From Lachnospiraceae bacterium (GTDB taxonomy: Bacteria > Bacillota > Clostridia > Lachnospirales > Lachnospiraceae): 54,266 nt of DNA. Below are positions 27,715-36,606 of the stretch, one piece after another (the stretch's first letter is position 1; every line of letters begins with the position of its first letter). Location of the stretch: assembly GCA_017449765.1 (NCBI GenBank), contig JAFTFE010000138.1, positions 1-54,266 on the forward strand, read 5' to 3'. The notes under the pieces are model-generated. The model was not told the DNA's origin. It saw only the letters and a program-made list of their open reading frames with translations, and did not search any database. A program made the position numbers and the translations under genes.

Positions 27715-29775
27715 ATGAAGAAAAGGTTTTTATTATCAGCGATAATAATGAGTATTATGCTTATGCTTGTATCATGCAATGAGGAAAAGCATTATGGGAA
27801 TCCTGCTTCGACGAAGACTAAGTTCGACAGCGCAATGGCCACGAAGGACGGGTTATTAGTATCCTATGAAGAAAATTATGAAAGATATATTAATCATCAG
27901 AATCTTTCCGGTGACGGAGTAGAGGTTCTTATGGTTTATATGGTTGGTTCTAATCTGGAATCAGAATCAGGACTTGCAAGTGAAGACATAGAGGAGATGC
28001 AGGACAGCGGCTTTTACAGTGATAAGCTTAAAGTGGTTATATGTACCGGAGGAGCGAATTACTGGTGGAATGATGATATTTCTGAGAACGAAGTCGCTGT
28101 GTATGAGGTTATGTCAGGTGAAGAGAATATAGATAAACTCACTGTTTTAGATGGTGATAATATGTCAGAACCGGATACTCTTACATCGTTCATTGATTAT
28201 GTGTATGATAATTATCAGGGTGATTGTTATAGTTTGATTTTGTGGAACCATGGTGGTGGAGCCGTACTTGGATACGGGAATGACGAAAGATATGATTATG
28301 ATTCTTTATCCTTAGGAGATCTGGACACAGCTTTATCTGACAGCAAGCTTATTGCTGACGGATATAGATTTGAATGGGTTGGATTTGATGCCTGTCTTAT
28401 GGGAATGCTTGAGATCGCAGATCTTTTTGAACCATATTCCAATTATCTTATAGCTTCAGAGGAACTTATACCGGGAGAAGGATGGAATTATTCGTTCTTA
28501 GAGGAACTTAGTGATGGAACCTCGCTTACAGGAGATTATGCCGGAGAAGTCATAATTGATGCGTATGCATCATTTTACGATTCATATAAATGGTATATGC
28601 CTGAATATACATTGTCATGTATGGATTTATCAAGAACAAATGATGTAATGGATAAGTTTAATGATTTTATAAGTGTTGCGGAAAATGACCTTGTAAGCGG
28701 TGAATATTCAGCGATAGCCAGACAAAGGGGCAATACAAAGGCTTTTGGTATAGTTGATGAATATACCTGCTATGATACGGTAGACTTGTATAATCTGACT
28801 GAAAATATGTATGACAGCTATCCTAATGAAGCGGTTTCGCTTCAGGCGGCTATTAAAGAAATGGTTATATATGAGAAGTCGAATGTAGAAAATGCAAATG
28901 GTATAGCAATATACTTTCCGTACGATAATAAAGACTATGTTGAAGAATGGGTTGATGAATACAGTTTGTGTGATTTCAGTGAAACCTACATGCAGTTTGT
29001 GAGGAATTTTACGGAAACTTTATCCGGCAATCCACTTACCAGATGGGATATAAGTAATGATGATGCTACGGTTACGGTTGATGCTGATACGTCTGCAGAT
29101 TCAGTCGGAAATATCGGAAGTATAGGTAATTTCTCCATACAGCTTACACCTGAGCAGGCTTCTAATTTTGCAACGGCAAAGCTTGAAATATGGGAGATAT
29201 ACGAAAATCAGGACAATGGAAGCTATGGATTGTGGATTAATTCTTCCGATGTTAATTTATCCCCTGATGGAGTGCTGTCATCAATGATCTCCGACAAGAG
29301 ATTTATACTTTGTGATTCTTCCGGTAATAAGGCAGATTGCTGCGCCATCGAACTTGAAAGAGGAGAAGACTATGCGACTTATTATACGGTGGTATTCAAT
29401 AATTCGTCCGATAGTTTATTAAGCTACAGAATACATATAAGAGTAGATAGTGATAATCCAAACGGAGTAATTACAGGTATATATCCGTTTGAAGAAGATA
29501 CAGATACCATGATGCCAAGTAAACAGAGTGTCGTATTTGAACAGGGCAGTTATATAGAACCGTTTTCTTTTGGACGTATTGTAAAATTCAATGATGACGG
29601 AAGCCTTGCGCCGTTTGATGAATGGGAGAATAATTCAGGATTCTTTTACGGTTTTGATTTGGATGGTGATTTAAGTGTAGATATGGTTGATATTGATCCG
29701 TATATCGAAAAATTGTATGTTTACTGTATTGTCGATACTCAGGGCAACAGCTATGTCATAAACGTGGTTAAATAA
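27715..29775 (+). CDS. Clostripain-family (peptidase C11) lipoprotein
   Basis: A 686-residue surface cysteine peptidase. The lipobox is LVSC with Cys21, so the protein is lipid-anchored outside the membrane. The catalytic His is in LILWNHGGGA (about 177) and the catalytic Cys in GFDACLMGM (about 224), as in clostripain and PmC11. The family cleaves after Arg or Lys and usually self-activates. About 250 residues after the peptidase domain are unknown and acidic. Function may be nutrient capture or processing of surface proteins. Confidence 0.9.
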   Translation: MKKRFLLSAIIMSIMLMLVSCNEEKHYGNPASTKTKFDSAMATKDGLLVSYEENYERYINHQNLSGDGVEVLMVYMVGSNLESESGLASEDIEEMQDSGFYSDKLKVVICTGGANYWWNDDISENEVAVYEVMSGEENIDKLTVLDGDNMSEPDTLTSFIDYVYDNYQGDCYSLILWNHGGGAVLGYGNDERYDYDSLSLGDLDTALSDSKLIADGYRFEWVGFDACLMGMLEIADLFEPYSNYLIASEELIPGEGWNYSFLEELSDGTSLTGDYAGEVIIDAYASFYDSYKWYMPEYTLSCMDLSRTNDVMDKFNDFISVAENDLVSGEYSAIARQRGNTKAFGIVDEYTCYDTVDLYNLTENMYDSYPNEAVSLQAAIKEMVIYEKSNVENANGIAIYFPYDNKDYVEEWVDEYSLCDFSETYMQFVRNFTETLSGNPLTRWDISNDDATVTVDADTSADSVGNIGSIGNFSIQLTPEQASNFATAKLEIWEIYENQDNGSYGLWINSSDVNLSPDGVLSSMISDKRFILCDSSGNKADCCAIELERGEDYATYYTVVFNNSSDSLLSYRIHIRVDSDNPNGVITGIYPFEEDTDTMMPSKQSVVFEQGSYIEPFSFGRIVKFNDDGSLAPFDEWENNSGFFYGFDLDGDLSVDMVDIDPYIEKLYVYCIVDTQGNSYVINVVK

Positions 29776-29796
29776 AGAAGAAAAATTTTTAACCAT

Positions 29797-29825
29797 GTAT
29801 AAAAATCCTTTATTTACAGATAATA
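29797..29825 (+). promoter_or_regulatory. Candidate forespore (sigma-G-like) promoter of spoVT
   Basis: GTATA (29797-29801), a 17-bp gap and GATAATA (29819-29825) resemble the sigma-G/F pattern (GHATR, then CATNNTA) with one mismatch in the -10. spoVT is a sigma-G gene in Bacillus, which supports this by analogy only. Confidence 0.35.
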
Positions 29826-29860
29826 GAAACAGATAAATGTAGATAAAGGAGATTATAGAG

Positions 29861-30409
29861 ATGAAAGCAACAGGTATAATTCGTAGAATAGATGAATTAG
29901 GAAGAATAGTTGTTCCGAAAGAGATAAGGAGAGTTTTAAGAATTCGTGAGGGCGACCCTATAGAAATATTTACCGACAAGGATGGAGAGATTATATTAAA
30001 AAAATATTCTCCAATAGGTGAACTCGGAAGCTTCGCACAGGAGTATGTTGAGGCTGCGGCACAAATACTGGGTTGCGGCGTATGTGTATGCGACAGAGAT
30101 CAGATAATTGCAGTAGCGGGAATTCCGAAGAAGGAACTGCTTGGAAAACCGCTTCACAAGGAGCTTGAGGAAGCTATTAATGACAGAGAAGCCATACTTG
30201 CCAAGAAAGGTGAAAAAAAATATGTAAAGATACTCGGTAATGGTGATAATGAGTATTCAGGTCAGGTTGTACAGACTATTATCAGTGAGGGTGACGCTAT
30301 CGGTGCAGTCATTCTTCTTAGTAAAGATGAGAATATGCCGATAGGAGTTACCGAGCAGAAGGCAGCAGTGATTGCAGCTAAATTCCTCGGAAAGCAGATG
30401 GAGGGATAG
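29861..30409 (+). CDS. spoVT: Stage V sporulation protein T, AbrB/GAF transcription regulator
   Basis: A forespore regulator that tunes sigma-G genes. The 182-residue protein has an AbrB-type swapped-hairpin DNA-binding domain (1-50, MKATGIIRRIDELGRIVVPKEIRRVLRI) and a GAF-like domain behind it (GCGVCVCDRDQII...AVILLSKDE). Full family length. AAAGGAG precedes the start. It begins the conserved sporulation and housekeeping block. Confidence 0.95.
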   Translation: MKATGIIRRIDELGRIVVPKEIRRVLRIREGDPIEIFTDKDGEIILKKYSPIGELGSFAQEYVEAAAQILGCGVCVCDRDQIIAVAGIPKKELLGKPLHKELEEAINDREAILAKKGEKKYVKILGNGDNEYSGQVVQTIISEGDAIGAVILLSKDENMPIGVTEQKAAVIAAKFLGKQMEG

Positions 30410-30457
30410 GGAAAATAAAAAAACCGTTAAAATATCTGCCTTTTACTTGATTTTTAC

Positions 30458-30486
30458 TTGACAAATTACTATTTAAAGGGTATAAA
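30458..30486 (+). promoter_or_regulatory. Strong sigma-A promoter of the HU gene
   Basis: TTGACA (30458-30463), exactly 17 bp, then TATAAA (30481-30486). A 90-nt leader follows to the HU start, with AGGAGG immediately upstream of it. This is the best consensus promoter in the window, as expected for an abundant protein. Confidence 0.75.
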
Positions 30487-30577
30487 TAGGGATAGGGCAT
30501 TTGATAACCAAATGTCACAAACTATATGGGATTGTGAAAAGCAATCAAACGTTTGTAATTATAGGAGGAATTTTTAA

Positions 30578-30850
30578 ATGAACAAGAATGAATTAGTTGC
30601 AAGTATTTCAGAGAAGACTGGCTTAAAGAAGACTGAGGCTGAGAAGGCTGTTAAGGCTTTCACTGAGTCAGTTACAGAAGCTTTAAAGAAGGGTGATAAG
30701 GTTCAGTTAGTTGGATTTGGTACATTTGAAGTAGTTGACAGACCGGCAAGAGAGGGTAGAAACCCACAGACTGGTAAGACAATGAAGATTAAGGCTTCTA
30801 AGGCTCCTAAGTTTAAGGCTGGTAAGGCTTTAAAGGATTCTGTAAACTAA
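30578..30850 (+). CDS. hup: HU-family DNA-binding protein
   Basis: A 90-residue histone-like protein that bends and packs DNA. It has the canonical [22 protein letters not shown] start and the DNA-clamping arm [22 protein letters not shown]. Codon use is strongly biased (TTA, GGT, AAG), consistent with high expression and the consensus promoter. Confidence 0.97.
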   Translation: MNKNELVASISEKTGLKKTEAEKAVKAFTESVTEALKKGDKVQLVGFGTFEVVDRPAREGRNPQTGKTMKIKASKAPKFKAGKALKDSVN

Positions 30851-30875
30851 TCAGAATATATTAACGGTAGCAATG

Positions 30876-30913
30876 AAAGGTCATCATACTTTAGGTGTGA
30901 TGACCTTTTTTAC
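30876..30913 (+). terminator. Terminator after hup
   Basis: AAAGGTCATCA pairs with TGATGACCTTT, followed by TTTT. It isolates hup from the sporulation genes downstream. Confidence 0.75.
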
Positions 30914-30935
30914 GTATATGATATGGAGGATAAAA

Positions 30936-31175
30936 ATGAGATTAGATAAGTACTTGAAGGTTTCAAGATTGATAAAGAGAAGGACGGTAGCTAATGAAGC
31001 CTGTGATGCCGGACGTGTCAAGGTTAATGATAAGGTGGTTAAGGCATCATATGATGTAAAGGTAGGAGATGTAATTGAAATTTCTTTCGGTAACAAGACT
31101 GTTAAGGCTGAGGTTACAATGATTGCAGACACTACAAAAAAGGAAGATGCCAAGGAAATGTATAACATACTTTAG
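30936..31175 (+). CDS. rqcP: S4-domain RNA-binding protein (RqcP/YabO)
   Basis: A 79-residue S4 domain ([36 protein letters not shown]) that helps RqcH elongate alanine tails on stalled ribosomes. GGAGGA at 30925-30930 fixes ATG 30936; the upstream ATG at 30873 would lie before the hup terminator. The order rqcP-yabP-yabQ-divIC-spoIIE matches the Bacillus yabO-yabP-yabQ-divIC-spoIIE cluster. Confidence 0.9.
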   Translation: MRLDKYLKVSRLIKRRTVANEACDAGRVKVNDKVVKASYDVKVGDVIEISFGNKTVKAEVTMIADTTKKEDAKEMYNIL

Positions 31176-31227
31176 ATGACGGCTGCATAATATATTCTAT
31201 ATAGGTTCTTATTTTCCGGAGGTTTAT

Positions 31228-31512
31228 ATGGAAGATATTCAGTATGCAAAAAGTCACAAATTAACTCTTGATAATAGAAAAAAAGCTACCATCTACGGCA
31301 TAAAGGAAGTTGCCTCCTTCGATTCTGATTGTGTAATTTTGGAAACTGATATAGGTAATCTTACAATTAAGGGCAAGGATTTGCATGTTATAAGATTGGA
31401 TGTTGACAAAGGCGAGCTTGAAATGGCAGGAACGATTGACAGTATGGTATATACGGAAAATCATAATATGAAGAAGACAGCTTCAGGCATTCTGAAAAGA
31501 ATGTTTAAATAG
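31228..31512 (+). CDS. yabP: Sporulation protein YabP
   Basis: A 94-residue protein of the YabP/YqfC family (SHKLTLDNRKKATIYGIKEVASFDSD...LTIKGKDLHVIRLDVDKGEL). It is needed, with YabQ, for proper spore formation in Bacillus. CGGAGG precedes the start, and yabQ begins 2 nt after its stop. Confidence 0.88.
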   Translation: MEDIQYAKSHKLTLDNRKKATIYGIKEVASFDSDCVILETDIGNLTIKGKDLHVIRLDVDKGELEMAGTIDSMVYTENHNMKKTASGILKRMFK

Positions 31513-31514
31513 CC

Positions 31515-31982
31515 ATGCTTGATATTGTTTATTCACAGACTAATATGTTCCTTGCCTGTATTATTATGGGCATAGCCATGGGCTTTACCTATGATGTATT
31601 CAGAGGAATAAGGAAAGCTATACATCATTCCGATATAATTGTTGGATTGGAAGACATCATATATTGGTTTTTCTGGACTGTAATTTTCATAGATAATATA
31701 TTCAGATTTAATGACGGAGAGTTCAGAATTTATATATTTGTCATATCAGCTACAGGATTGGTAATTTATAAACACACTATAAGTAGTGGTGTTTTTAAAA
31801 TTACTTACTATATCTTGTATTTGGTGAAAAAATGTGTCAAAAAAATAAATAAATCATTGAAAAATGCAGTAAATTGGGGTAAAATCAAGGTATCTGTTTT
31901 AAGAAATAATAAGAAGGATTTGGATGATGGGGACTTCGCAAAGAGCAAGAAGAAGAAAAAAATCAACAAGAAGGCAGTCTAA
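31515..31982 (+). CDS. yabQ: Spore cortex protein YabQ
   Basis: A 155-residue membrane protein with three to four helices in the first 100 residues (ACIIMGIAMGFTYDVFRGIRK) and a very basic C-terminal tail (KSKKKKKINKKAV). In Bacillus it is needed for cortex assembly on the outer forespore membrane. Its end overlaps the divIC start by 59 bases in a different frame. Confidence 0.85.
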   Translation: MLDIVYSQTNMFLACIIMGIAMGFTYDVFRGIRKAIHHSDIIVGLEDIIYWFFWTVIFIDNIFRFNDGEFRIYIFVISATGLVIYKHTISSGVFKITYYILYLVKKCVKKINKSLKNAVNWGKIKVSVLRNNKKDLDDGDFAKSKKKKKINKKAV

Positions 31983-32247
31983 GTTCACGAGCTTTTTCAT
32001 CGTGTTGGCTGTTTTATTTGTGTGTATTTTTTCCGTAGTGAGAATTACGGAACTTCACGCTCAGGGTGAGGAGTTAGCATACACAGAGACCGTATTAGAA
32101 CAGAAGATTGAGGCTGCAAAGAAGGAAAATGAGGTTATGCTTGCCCAACAGCAGTATATGCAGACTAACAAATACATTGAGGATGTAGCTAAGGACAAGC
32201 TTGGACTTGTATATCCCGATGAGATCGTTATTAAGCCAAAAGAATAA
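31924..32247 (+). CDS. divIC: Septum formation initiator DivIC/FtsB-like
   Basis: A 107-residue bitopic division protein: basic cytoplasmic start (RARRRKKSTRRQSK), one membrane helix (about 24-42) and a periplasmic-side coiled coil (AYTETVLEQKIEAAKKENEVMLAQQQYMQ) ending DKLGLVYPDEIV, as in FtsB/DivIC. It starts within yabQ, so the two are probably coupled; ATG 31924 or 31927 both fit AAGGA. Confidence 0.88.
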   Translation: MMGTSQRARRRKKSTRRQSKFTSFFIVLAVLFVCIFSVVRITELHAQGEELAYTETVLEQKIEAAKKENEVMLAQQQYMQTNKYIEDVAKDKLGLVYPDEIVIKPKE

Positions 32248-32276
32248 AAATTAAACTTGATATTAAATTAGAATCA

Positions 32277-32317
32277 ACCGCTTTGATTTTCAGAATAATC
32301 AGAGCGGTCTTTTTTTG
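32277..32317 (+). terminator. Terminator after divIC
   Basis: ACCGCT.TGATT pairs with AATCA.AGCGGT, followed by CTTTTTTT. It ends the yabO-divIC block, so spoIIE needs its own promoter. Confidence 0.8.
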
Positions 32318-32347
32318 TCAATAAATATATTTCATAATTACCAGAGT

Positions 32348-32380
32348 TAGACACTTTTATATCTCCCAAAGAATTATAAT
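32348..32380 (+). promoter_or_regulatory. Candidate spoIIE promoter with a 21-bp spacer
   Basis: TAGACA (32348-32353) resembles -35 TTGACA with one mismatch, and TATAAT (32375-32380) is a perfect -10. They are 21 bp apart. Bacillus spoIIE and spoIIG promoters have unusually long 21-22 bp spacers and need Spo0A~P. A clear Spo0A box (TGTCGAA) was not found; TTTGTCAATA upstream is only a weak match. Confidence 0.4.
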
Positions 32381-32415
32381 CTTTAAACTGATAATTCACA
32401 ATATGGAGGGATATA

Positions 32416-34410
32416 ATGAAGGTATCTAAATTATTCGGAGGGATAGGTTTTTTTCTTGTTGCCATTTCTGTCGGCCTTAGTTTTGTTTGGGATATAAACG
32501 CATTTTCTGTAGGATTCTTAGTTGCTGCGTGTCTTGCCGGTGAGAGCATGCCGGTTACGGCGATTGGACTGCTTGTTGGTATTGCGCTTACGGCCTCAGC
32601 TTTTAACGTGATAAAATACAGTATTATTTTTATGCTTTTAATGGTGTTGCTTGGTCTCAAGAATTCAATAAACTTAAGAGGCAGGGATTATCTTATAGCT
32701 TTGCTGGCAGGTCTTATAACCGGTCTGGTGGATATTTCGGTATATTTAATTTATCCTGATAAAATAGATGTTTTAATGATATTGTCTGAATGTGTACTGG
32801 TTTTTTCGACATCTGTCATCTATTATAAATGCATAAACGGATTTAAAGAGGATTATATGAAGCTTGTTGTTGAATCCGAGACGCTTCTTTCGGCTTTGGC
32901 GCTGGGAGCAACAATGCTATGGGGATTGCCGGTAAGTGTAGGGGGACTGGTTATAGCAGAGAGTTTCGCTATATTCAGTATGCTTTATGCAGATTATAAA
33001 TTCGGTCTGGGAGTAGGCCTTTCATGGACTGTAATTGCCGGTGCGGTGATTTCTAAGAAGCTGGGAGATACCTCGTTTCTTCTTGCATGGCTCATTATTT
33101 CAATCGCTGTTTATTCCATAAATTCAATTATAAATGGTAACCGTATAATATTTTCGTTGGTATATATTTTGGTTTATTATGCAGCAGGATTATCGTATTT
33201 TGATGTTCTTATTGTGGACGACGGCAACAAAGCGGTGCTTTCAGCATTATTAGTATTCGTTTTTGCTCCAAATGTAATGATGATACGTGTTGATAGTGGT
33301 GCAGTCACAGATGAACTAAGTAATAATTCTCCCGAATGGGCAAGGCTTATTATAGGCAGGATAAATAATCTTGCCTTGGCATTTAAGAGGATTGAATATA
33401 CTTTTGCGGGTGAAACAGGCTCCGGCATAGGCTTTAATGATGTAGGAGAGATAATAGAGAACTTTACAAATCAGCTCGATAATACCGTACAGCTTAAGAA
33501 AACCATTGAAGCAAAAATCATCGAGGAGCTTTCATCCAGGGATATACAGGTTAAAAATTTAATTCTTGTAAAAAATCAGGATGAGAGGTATGAGGTGTAT
33601 CTTAATGCAAGAGTAAGGAGAGGAAGACTTATAGCTGCTGATACAGTAAGAAAATTAATTGAAAATGAAATGAAAATCCCCTTTGAATTAAAGGAAGAAA
33701 GTCGAATGATCGTCAGTAAAAATTATGAAATTATATGCATGAATGAAAAGCCGGATTACAGATGCTTTACTGCAGTAAGACGGCTTAGTATGTACGAGGA
33801 CAGTGTTTCAGGTGATAATTTTTACATAGGTGATATAAAGAGCGGACAGAAACTTATAGTTATAGCTGATGGTATGGGTAATGGTGAGAAGGCAGCAAAA
33901 GACAGTAATCAGCTTATTGAGTCGCTTGAGGAACTGCTTTCGGCAGGCTTTGATAAGGATATGTCAATAAGGGTAGTAAATTCATATCTGGCAGATAAGA
34001 ACAGAGGAGAGAGCTTTTCAACACTTGATATGCTGATATTGGATTTATATACCGGCTGTGGCAGAATTTATAAACAGGGGGCGGCAACAACATTTATTAA
34101 AAGAGGCGACTGGATAGAGCTTATCAAATCAACATCACTTCCGGTAGGGGTGGTCGAAGGAGCAGTATGTGAAAAATGTATAAAGAAATTTTATTCCGGT
34201 GAGTTTATAATAATGGTAAGTGATGGACTTTTGGAAAGTATAATTTTTGAAAATAAGGAAGATTATATGAAAGAACTTATATTAAATTCTAAGGAGGATG
34301 AGCCTTCCGAATTGGCAGATGCCATATTGGATAATATCAGGTCTTTAAGCGGTAATCGTATGAAGGATGATGCTACCATAATAGTCTGTAAAATTGTTAA
34401 AAGTTTGTGA
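32416..34410 (+). CDS. spoIIE: Stage II sporulation protein E, PP2C-type phosphatase
   Basis: Dephosphorylates SpoIIAA to free sigma-F in the forespore and helps build the polar septum. The 664-residue protein has about ten N-terminal membrane helices (1-290), a central regulatory region, and a PP2C phosphatase domain from about 460 (ADGMGNGEKAAKDS at about 484, FIIMVSDGLLESI near the end). It is shorter than the 827-residue Bacillus protein. GGAGGG precedes the start. Confidence 0.94.
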   Translation: MKVSKLFGGIGFFLVAISVGLSFVWDINAFSVGFLVAACLAGESMPVTAIGLLVGIALTASAFNVIKYSIIFMLLMVLLGLKNSINLRGRDYLIALLAGLITGLVDISVYLIYPDKIDVLMILSECVLVFSTSVIYYKCINGFKEDYMKLVVESETLLSALALGATMLWGLPVSVGGLVIAESFAIFSMLYADYKFGLGVGLSWTVIAGAVISKKLGDTSFLLAWLIISIAVYSINSIINGNRIIFSLVYILVYYAAGLSYFDVLIVDDGNKAVLSALLVFVFAPNVMMIRVDSGAVTDELSNNSPEWARLIIGRINNLALAFKRIEYTFAGETGSGIGFNDVGEIIENFTNQLDNTVQLKKTIEAKIIEELSSRDIQVKNLILVKNQDERYEVYLNARVRRGRLIAADTVRKLIENEMKIPFELKEESRMIVSKNYEIICMNEKPDYRCFTAVRRLSMYEDSVSGDNFYIGDIKSGQKLIVIADGMGNGEKAAKDSNQLIESLEELLSAGFDKDMSIRVVNSYLADKNRGESFSTLDMLILDLYTGCGRIYKQGAATTFIKRGDWIELIKSTSLPVGVVEGAVCEKCIKKFYSGEFIIMVSDGLLESIIFENKEDYMKELILNSKEDEPSELADAILDNIRSLSGNRMKDDATIIVCKIVKSL

Positions 34411-34440
34411 TAATGCTATACTTTAAAAAATTAATGTGAT

Positions 34441-34656
34441 ATCATACGAGGAAAGGTGTCGCTGCACTTGTGCAGGCGACACTTTGACGAGAAAACCCAT
34501 CGAGACGAAAGTCGAGATGAATCATACGAGGAAAGGTGTCGCTGCGCTGGCGCAGGCGACACTTTGACGAGAAAACCCATCGAGACGAAAGTCGAGATGA
34601 ATCATACGAGGAAAGGTGTCGCTGCGCTGGCGCAGGCGACACTTTGACGAGAAAAC
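34441..34656. repeat. Three tandem 80-bp structured repeats between spoIIE and tilS
   Basis: Two full 80-bp units (34441-34520, 34521-34600) and a third cut after 56 bp (34601-34656). Each holds a stem, GTGTCGC-TGCGC-TG-GCGCA-G-GCGACAC, and full units also hold CATC-GA-GAC-GAAA-GTC-GA-GATG, a GAAA-loop hairpin with tandem G.A pairs. Unit 1 differs from units 2 and 3 at three bases in the first stem, and two of these exchange one A-T pair for G-C. It lies within 262 bp between genes. Confidence 0.85.
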
Positions 34657-34672
34657 GAATTTTGGAGTACAT

Positions 34673-36064
34673 ATGGATAAATTTCTTATTAAGATTAAAG
34701 CATATATGAATAAGTATAATATGGCGGATAAAGACAGCAGGATAGTTATAGGGTTATCCGGAGGGGCTGACTCTGTCTGCCTTTTGCGTGTAATGAAGGC
34801 ACTTGGTTATGCTGTAACAGCTGTTCATATTAATCATCAGATAAGAGGTAAAGAAGCAGATGAAGATGAGAGTTTTTGCAAAAGGCTGTGTGATGAACTC
34901 GGTGTAGAATTAATCAGCTTTCATAAGGATATAATGGCATATGCATCAGAAGAAGGACTTACGGTTGAAGAAGCAGGAAGGAAATTCAGATACAGGTGTT
35001 TTGATGAGGTGGCAGCAAGATATGAAAATTCCCGTATAGCTGTTGCACACAATAAGAATGATATGGCAGAAACCATTATATTTAATATGGTACGCGGAAG
35101 CGGTCTTAATGGATTGGCGGGAATAAAGCCTGTAAGGGATAATATTATCCGCCCTTTGCTTGATGCCGGCAGAGATGAGATAGAAAAATTTTTAAGAAGC
35201 ATTTCTCAGGATTATGTCACGGATGTAACGAATCTTTCGTGTGACTATGACAGGAACAAGATACGTCATATCATACTTCCTGAACTAAGTAAAATCAACG
35301 ACAATGCCCTGACACATATATGTGAGATCGGTTTTGATGCAGGTGAAGGCTATAAATATATTTCAGACATCGCAAAAGAACTTTATATTGGCTTTGCACA
35401 TGAAGAAAAAACAGATGATAATATTATATTCAGAGTGATTTTTGAGGAAGCCGATCTAAGAAATGCTGAGGAGATTATAAGAGGAGAGCTTGTCTATGAG
35501 GCAATGTACAGGATAGCGGGAAGGAAGAAGGATATAAGCCGAAAGCATGTGTCAGATACATTAAGCCTTTTAGATAAGGAGACCGGAAGCAGTATAAATC
35601 TTATATATAATCTCAGATCAAGAAAAAGTTATGAACAGCTTATAATTGAGACTAATATTGACAATCAGACACTTTACAATATAGATATTTCGGGAGAAGG
35701 GGTTTATGAGATAGATGGATATGGCGCTTTAAAGATTAGCCTTATGGATAATTCCGAAGATATTAGCATTGCAAAAAATATCTATACTAAAATGGCAGAT
35801 TATGGTAAAATAAAGGATAACCTGTGTATAAGAACACCTCAGGATGGGGATTATATTATAATTGATAGGGATGGTAATAAGAAAAAACTGTCAAGGGTTT
35901 TCATAGATTGCAAGATAGACAGGGAGAGCCGGCTTAGCTGGCCTGTTATTGCCGTAGGTAATGAGATTATATGGGTTATAGGACTCAGGTTTAGTGAGGC
36001 ATATAAGATAAAAGAAGATACATCGAAGATAATTTGTATGAATTACATAAGAAAAGGAGAGTGA
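34673..36064 (+). CDS. tilS: tRNA(Ile)-lysidine synthase
   Basis: Converts C34 of the AUA-reading isoleucine tRNA to lysidine, using ATP and lysine. The 463-residue protein has the PP-loop GLSGGADSVCLLR near its start and the conserved DQVETFLL-like region replaced by HNKNDMAETIIFNMVRGSGLNGLAGI. The C-terminal domain is present. TTGGAG at 34662-34667 sets ATG 34673; the frame open through the tandem repeats has no ribosome site. It is followed 4 nt later by hpt, as in Bacillus. Confidence 0.93.
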   Translation: MDKFLIKIKAYMNKYNMADKDSRIVIGLSGGADSVCLLRVMKALGYAVTAVHINHQIRGKEADEDESFCKRLCDELGVELISFHKDIMAYASEEGLTVEEAGRKFRYRCFDEVAARYENSRIAVAHNKNDMAETIIFNMVRGSGLNGLAGIKPVRDNIIRPLLDAGRDEIEKFLRSISQDYVTDVTNLSCDYDRNKIRHIILPELSKINDNALTHICEIGFDAGEGYKYISDIAKELYIGFAHEEKTDDNIIFRVIFEEADLRNAEEIIRGELVYEAMYRIAGRKKDISRKHVSDTLSLLDKETGSSINLIYNLRSRKSYEQLIIETNIDNQTLYNIDISGEGVYEIDGYGALKISLMDNSEDISIAKNIYTKMADYGKIKDNLCIRTPQDGDYIIIDRDGNKKKLSRVFIDCKIDRESRLSWPVIAVGNEIIWVIGLRFSEAYKIKEDTSKIICMNYIRKGE

Positions 36065-36068
36065 TACT

Positions 36069-36587
36069 ATGGAGAAAATAGGCGTTCTTATAAGTGAAGA
36101 CAAAGTGAATGCACGTATAACAGAGATGGCTGAGAAAATCAGTAAGGAATACGAAGGCAGAACGGTACATCTTATAGGTGTCTTGAAGGGAAGCGTATTT
36201 TTTATGTGCGAACTTGCGAAAAAGATAACCGTACCGGTAACTTTGGATTTCATGGCTGTAAGCAGCTACGGCAACGGTACATCATCGTCGGGTGTTGTAA
36301 AATTAATCAAGGATTTGGATGAAACTATAGAAGGCAGAGATGTTGTACTTGTAGAGGATATTATGGATTCGGGAAGAACTTTATCATATCTTGTTAAGAT
36401 TCTTAAAGAGAGAAAGCCTGCAAGTTTCAAAGTTATCACACTGCTTGATAAGCCTTCGAGGCGTGTGGTTGATATAGAACCGGATATGACCTGCTTCGAG
36501 ATACCGGATAGGTTTGTAGTTGGTTATGGACTTGACTGCGCACAAAAATACAGGAACTTACCATATATTGGTGTTATAGAAGAATAG
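36069..36587 (+). CDS. hpt: Hypoxanthine phosphoribosyltransferase
   Basis: Salvages hypoxanthine and guanine with PRPP to form IMP and GMP. The 172-residue protein contains the PRPP-binding loop VVLVEDIMDSGRTL and the base-site GYGLDCAQKYRNLPYIG. It sits between tilS and ftsH, the classic Firmicute order. The upstream AAAGGAG lies in the end of tilS. Confidence 0.96.
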   Translation: MEKIGVLISEDKVNARITEMAEKISKEYEGRTVHLIGVLKGSVFFMCELAKKITVPVTLDFMAVSSYGNGTSSSGVVKLIKDLDETIEGRDVVLVEDIMDSGRTLSYLVKILKERKPASFKVITLLDKPSRRVVDIEPDMTCFEIPDRFVVGYGLDCAQKYRNLPYIGVIEE

Positions 36588-36606
36588 TAAAACAAGGAAG
36601 GAGTAA

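Noticed and set aside
34456-34647. 63-residue plus-strand frame across the tandem repeats
   Set aside because: The codons simply follow the repeated hairpins (Arg/Ala-rich), and the frame is not preserved between units.
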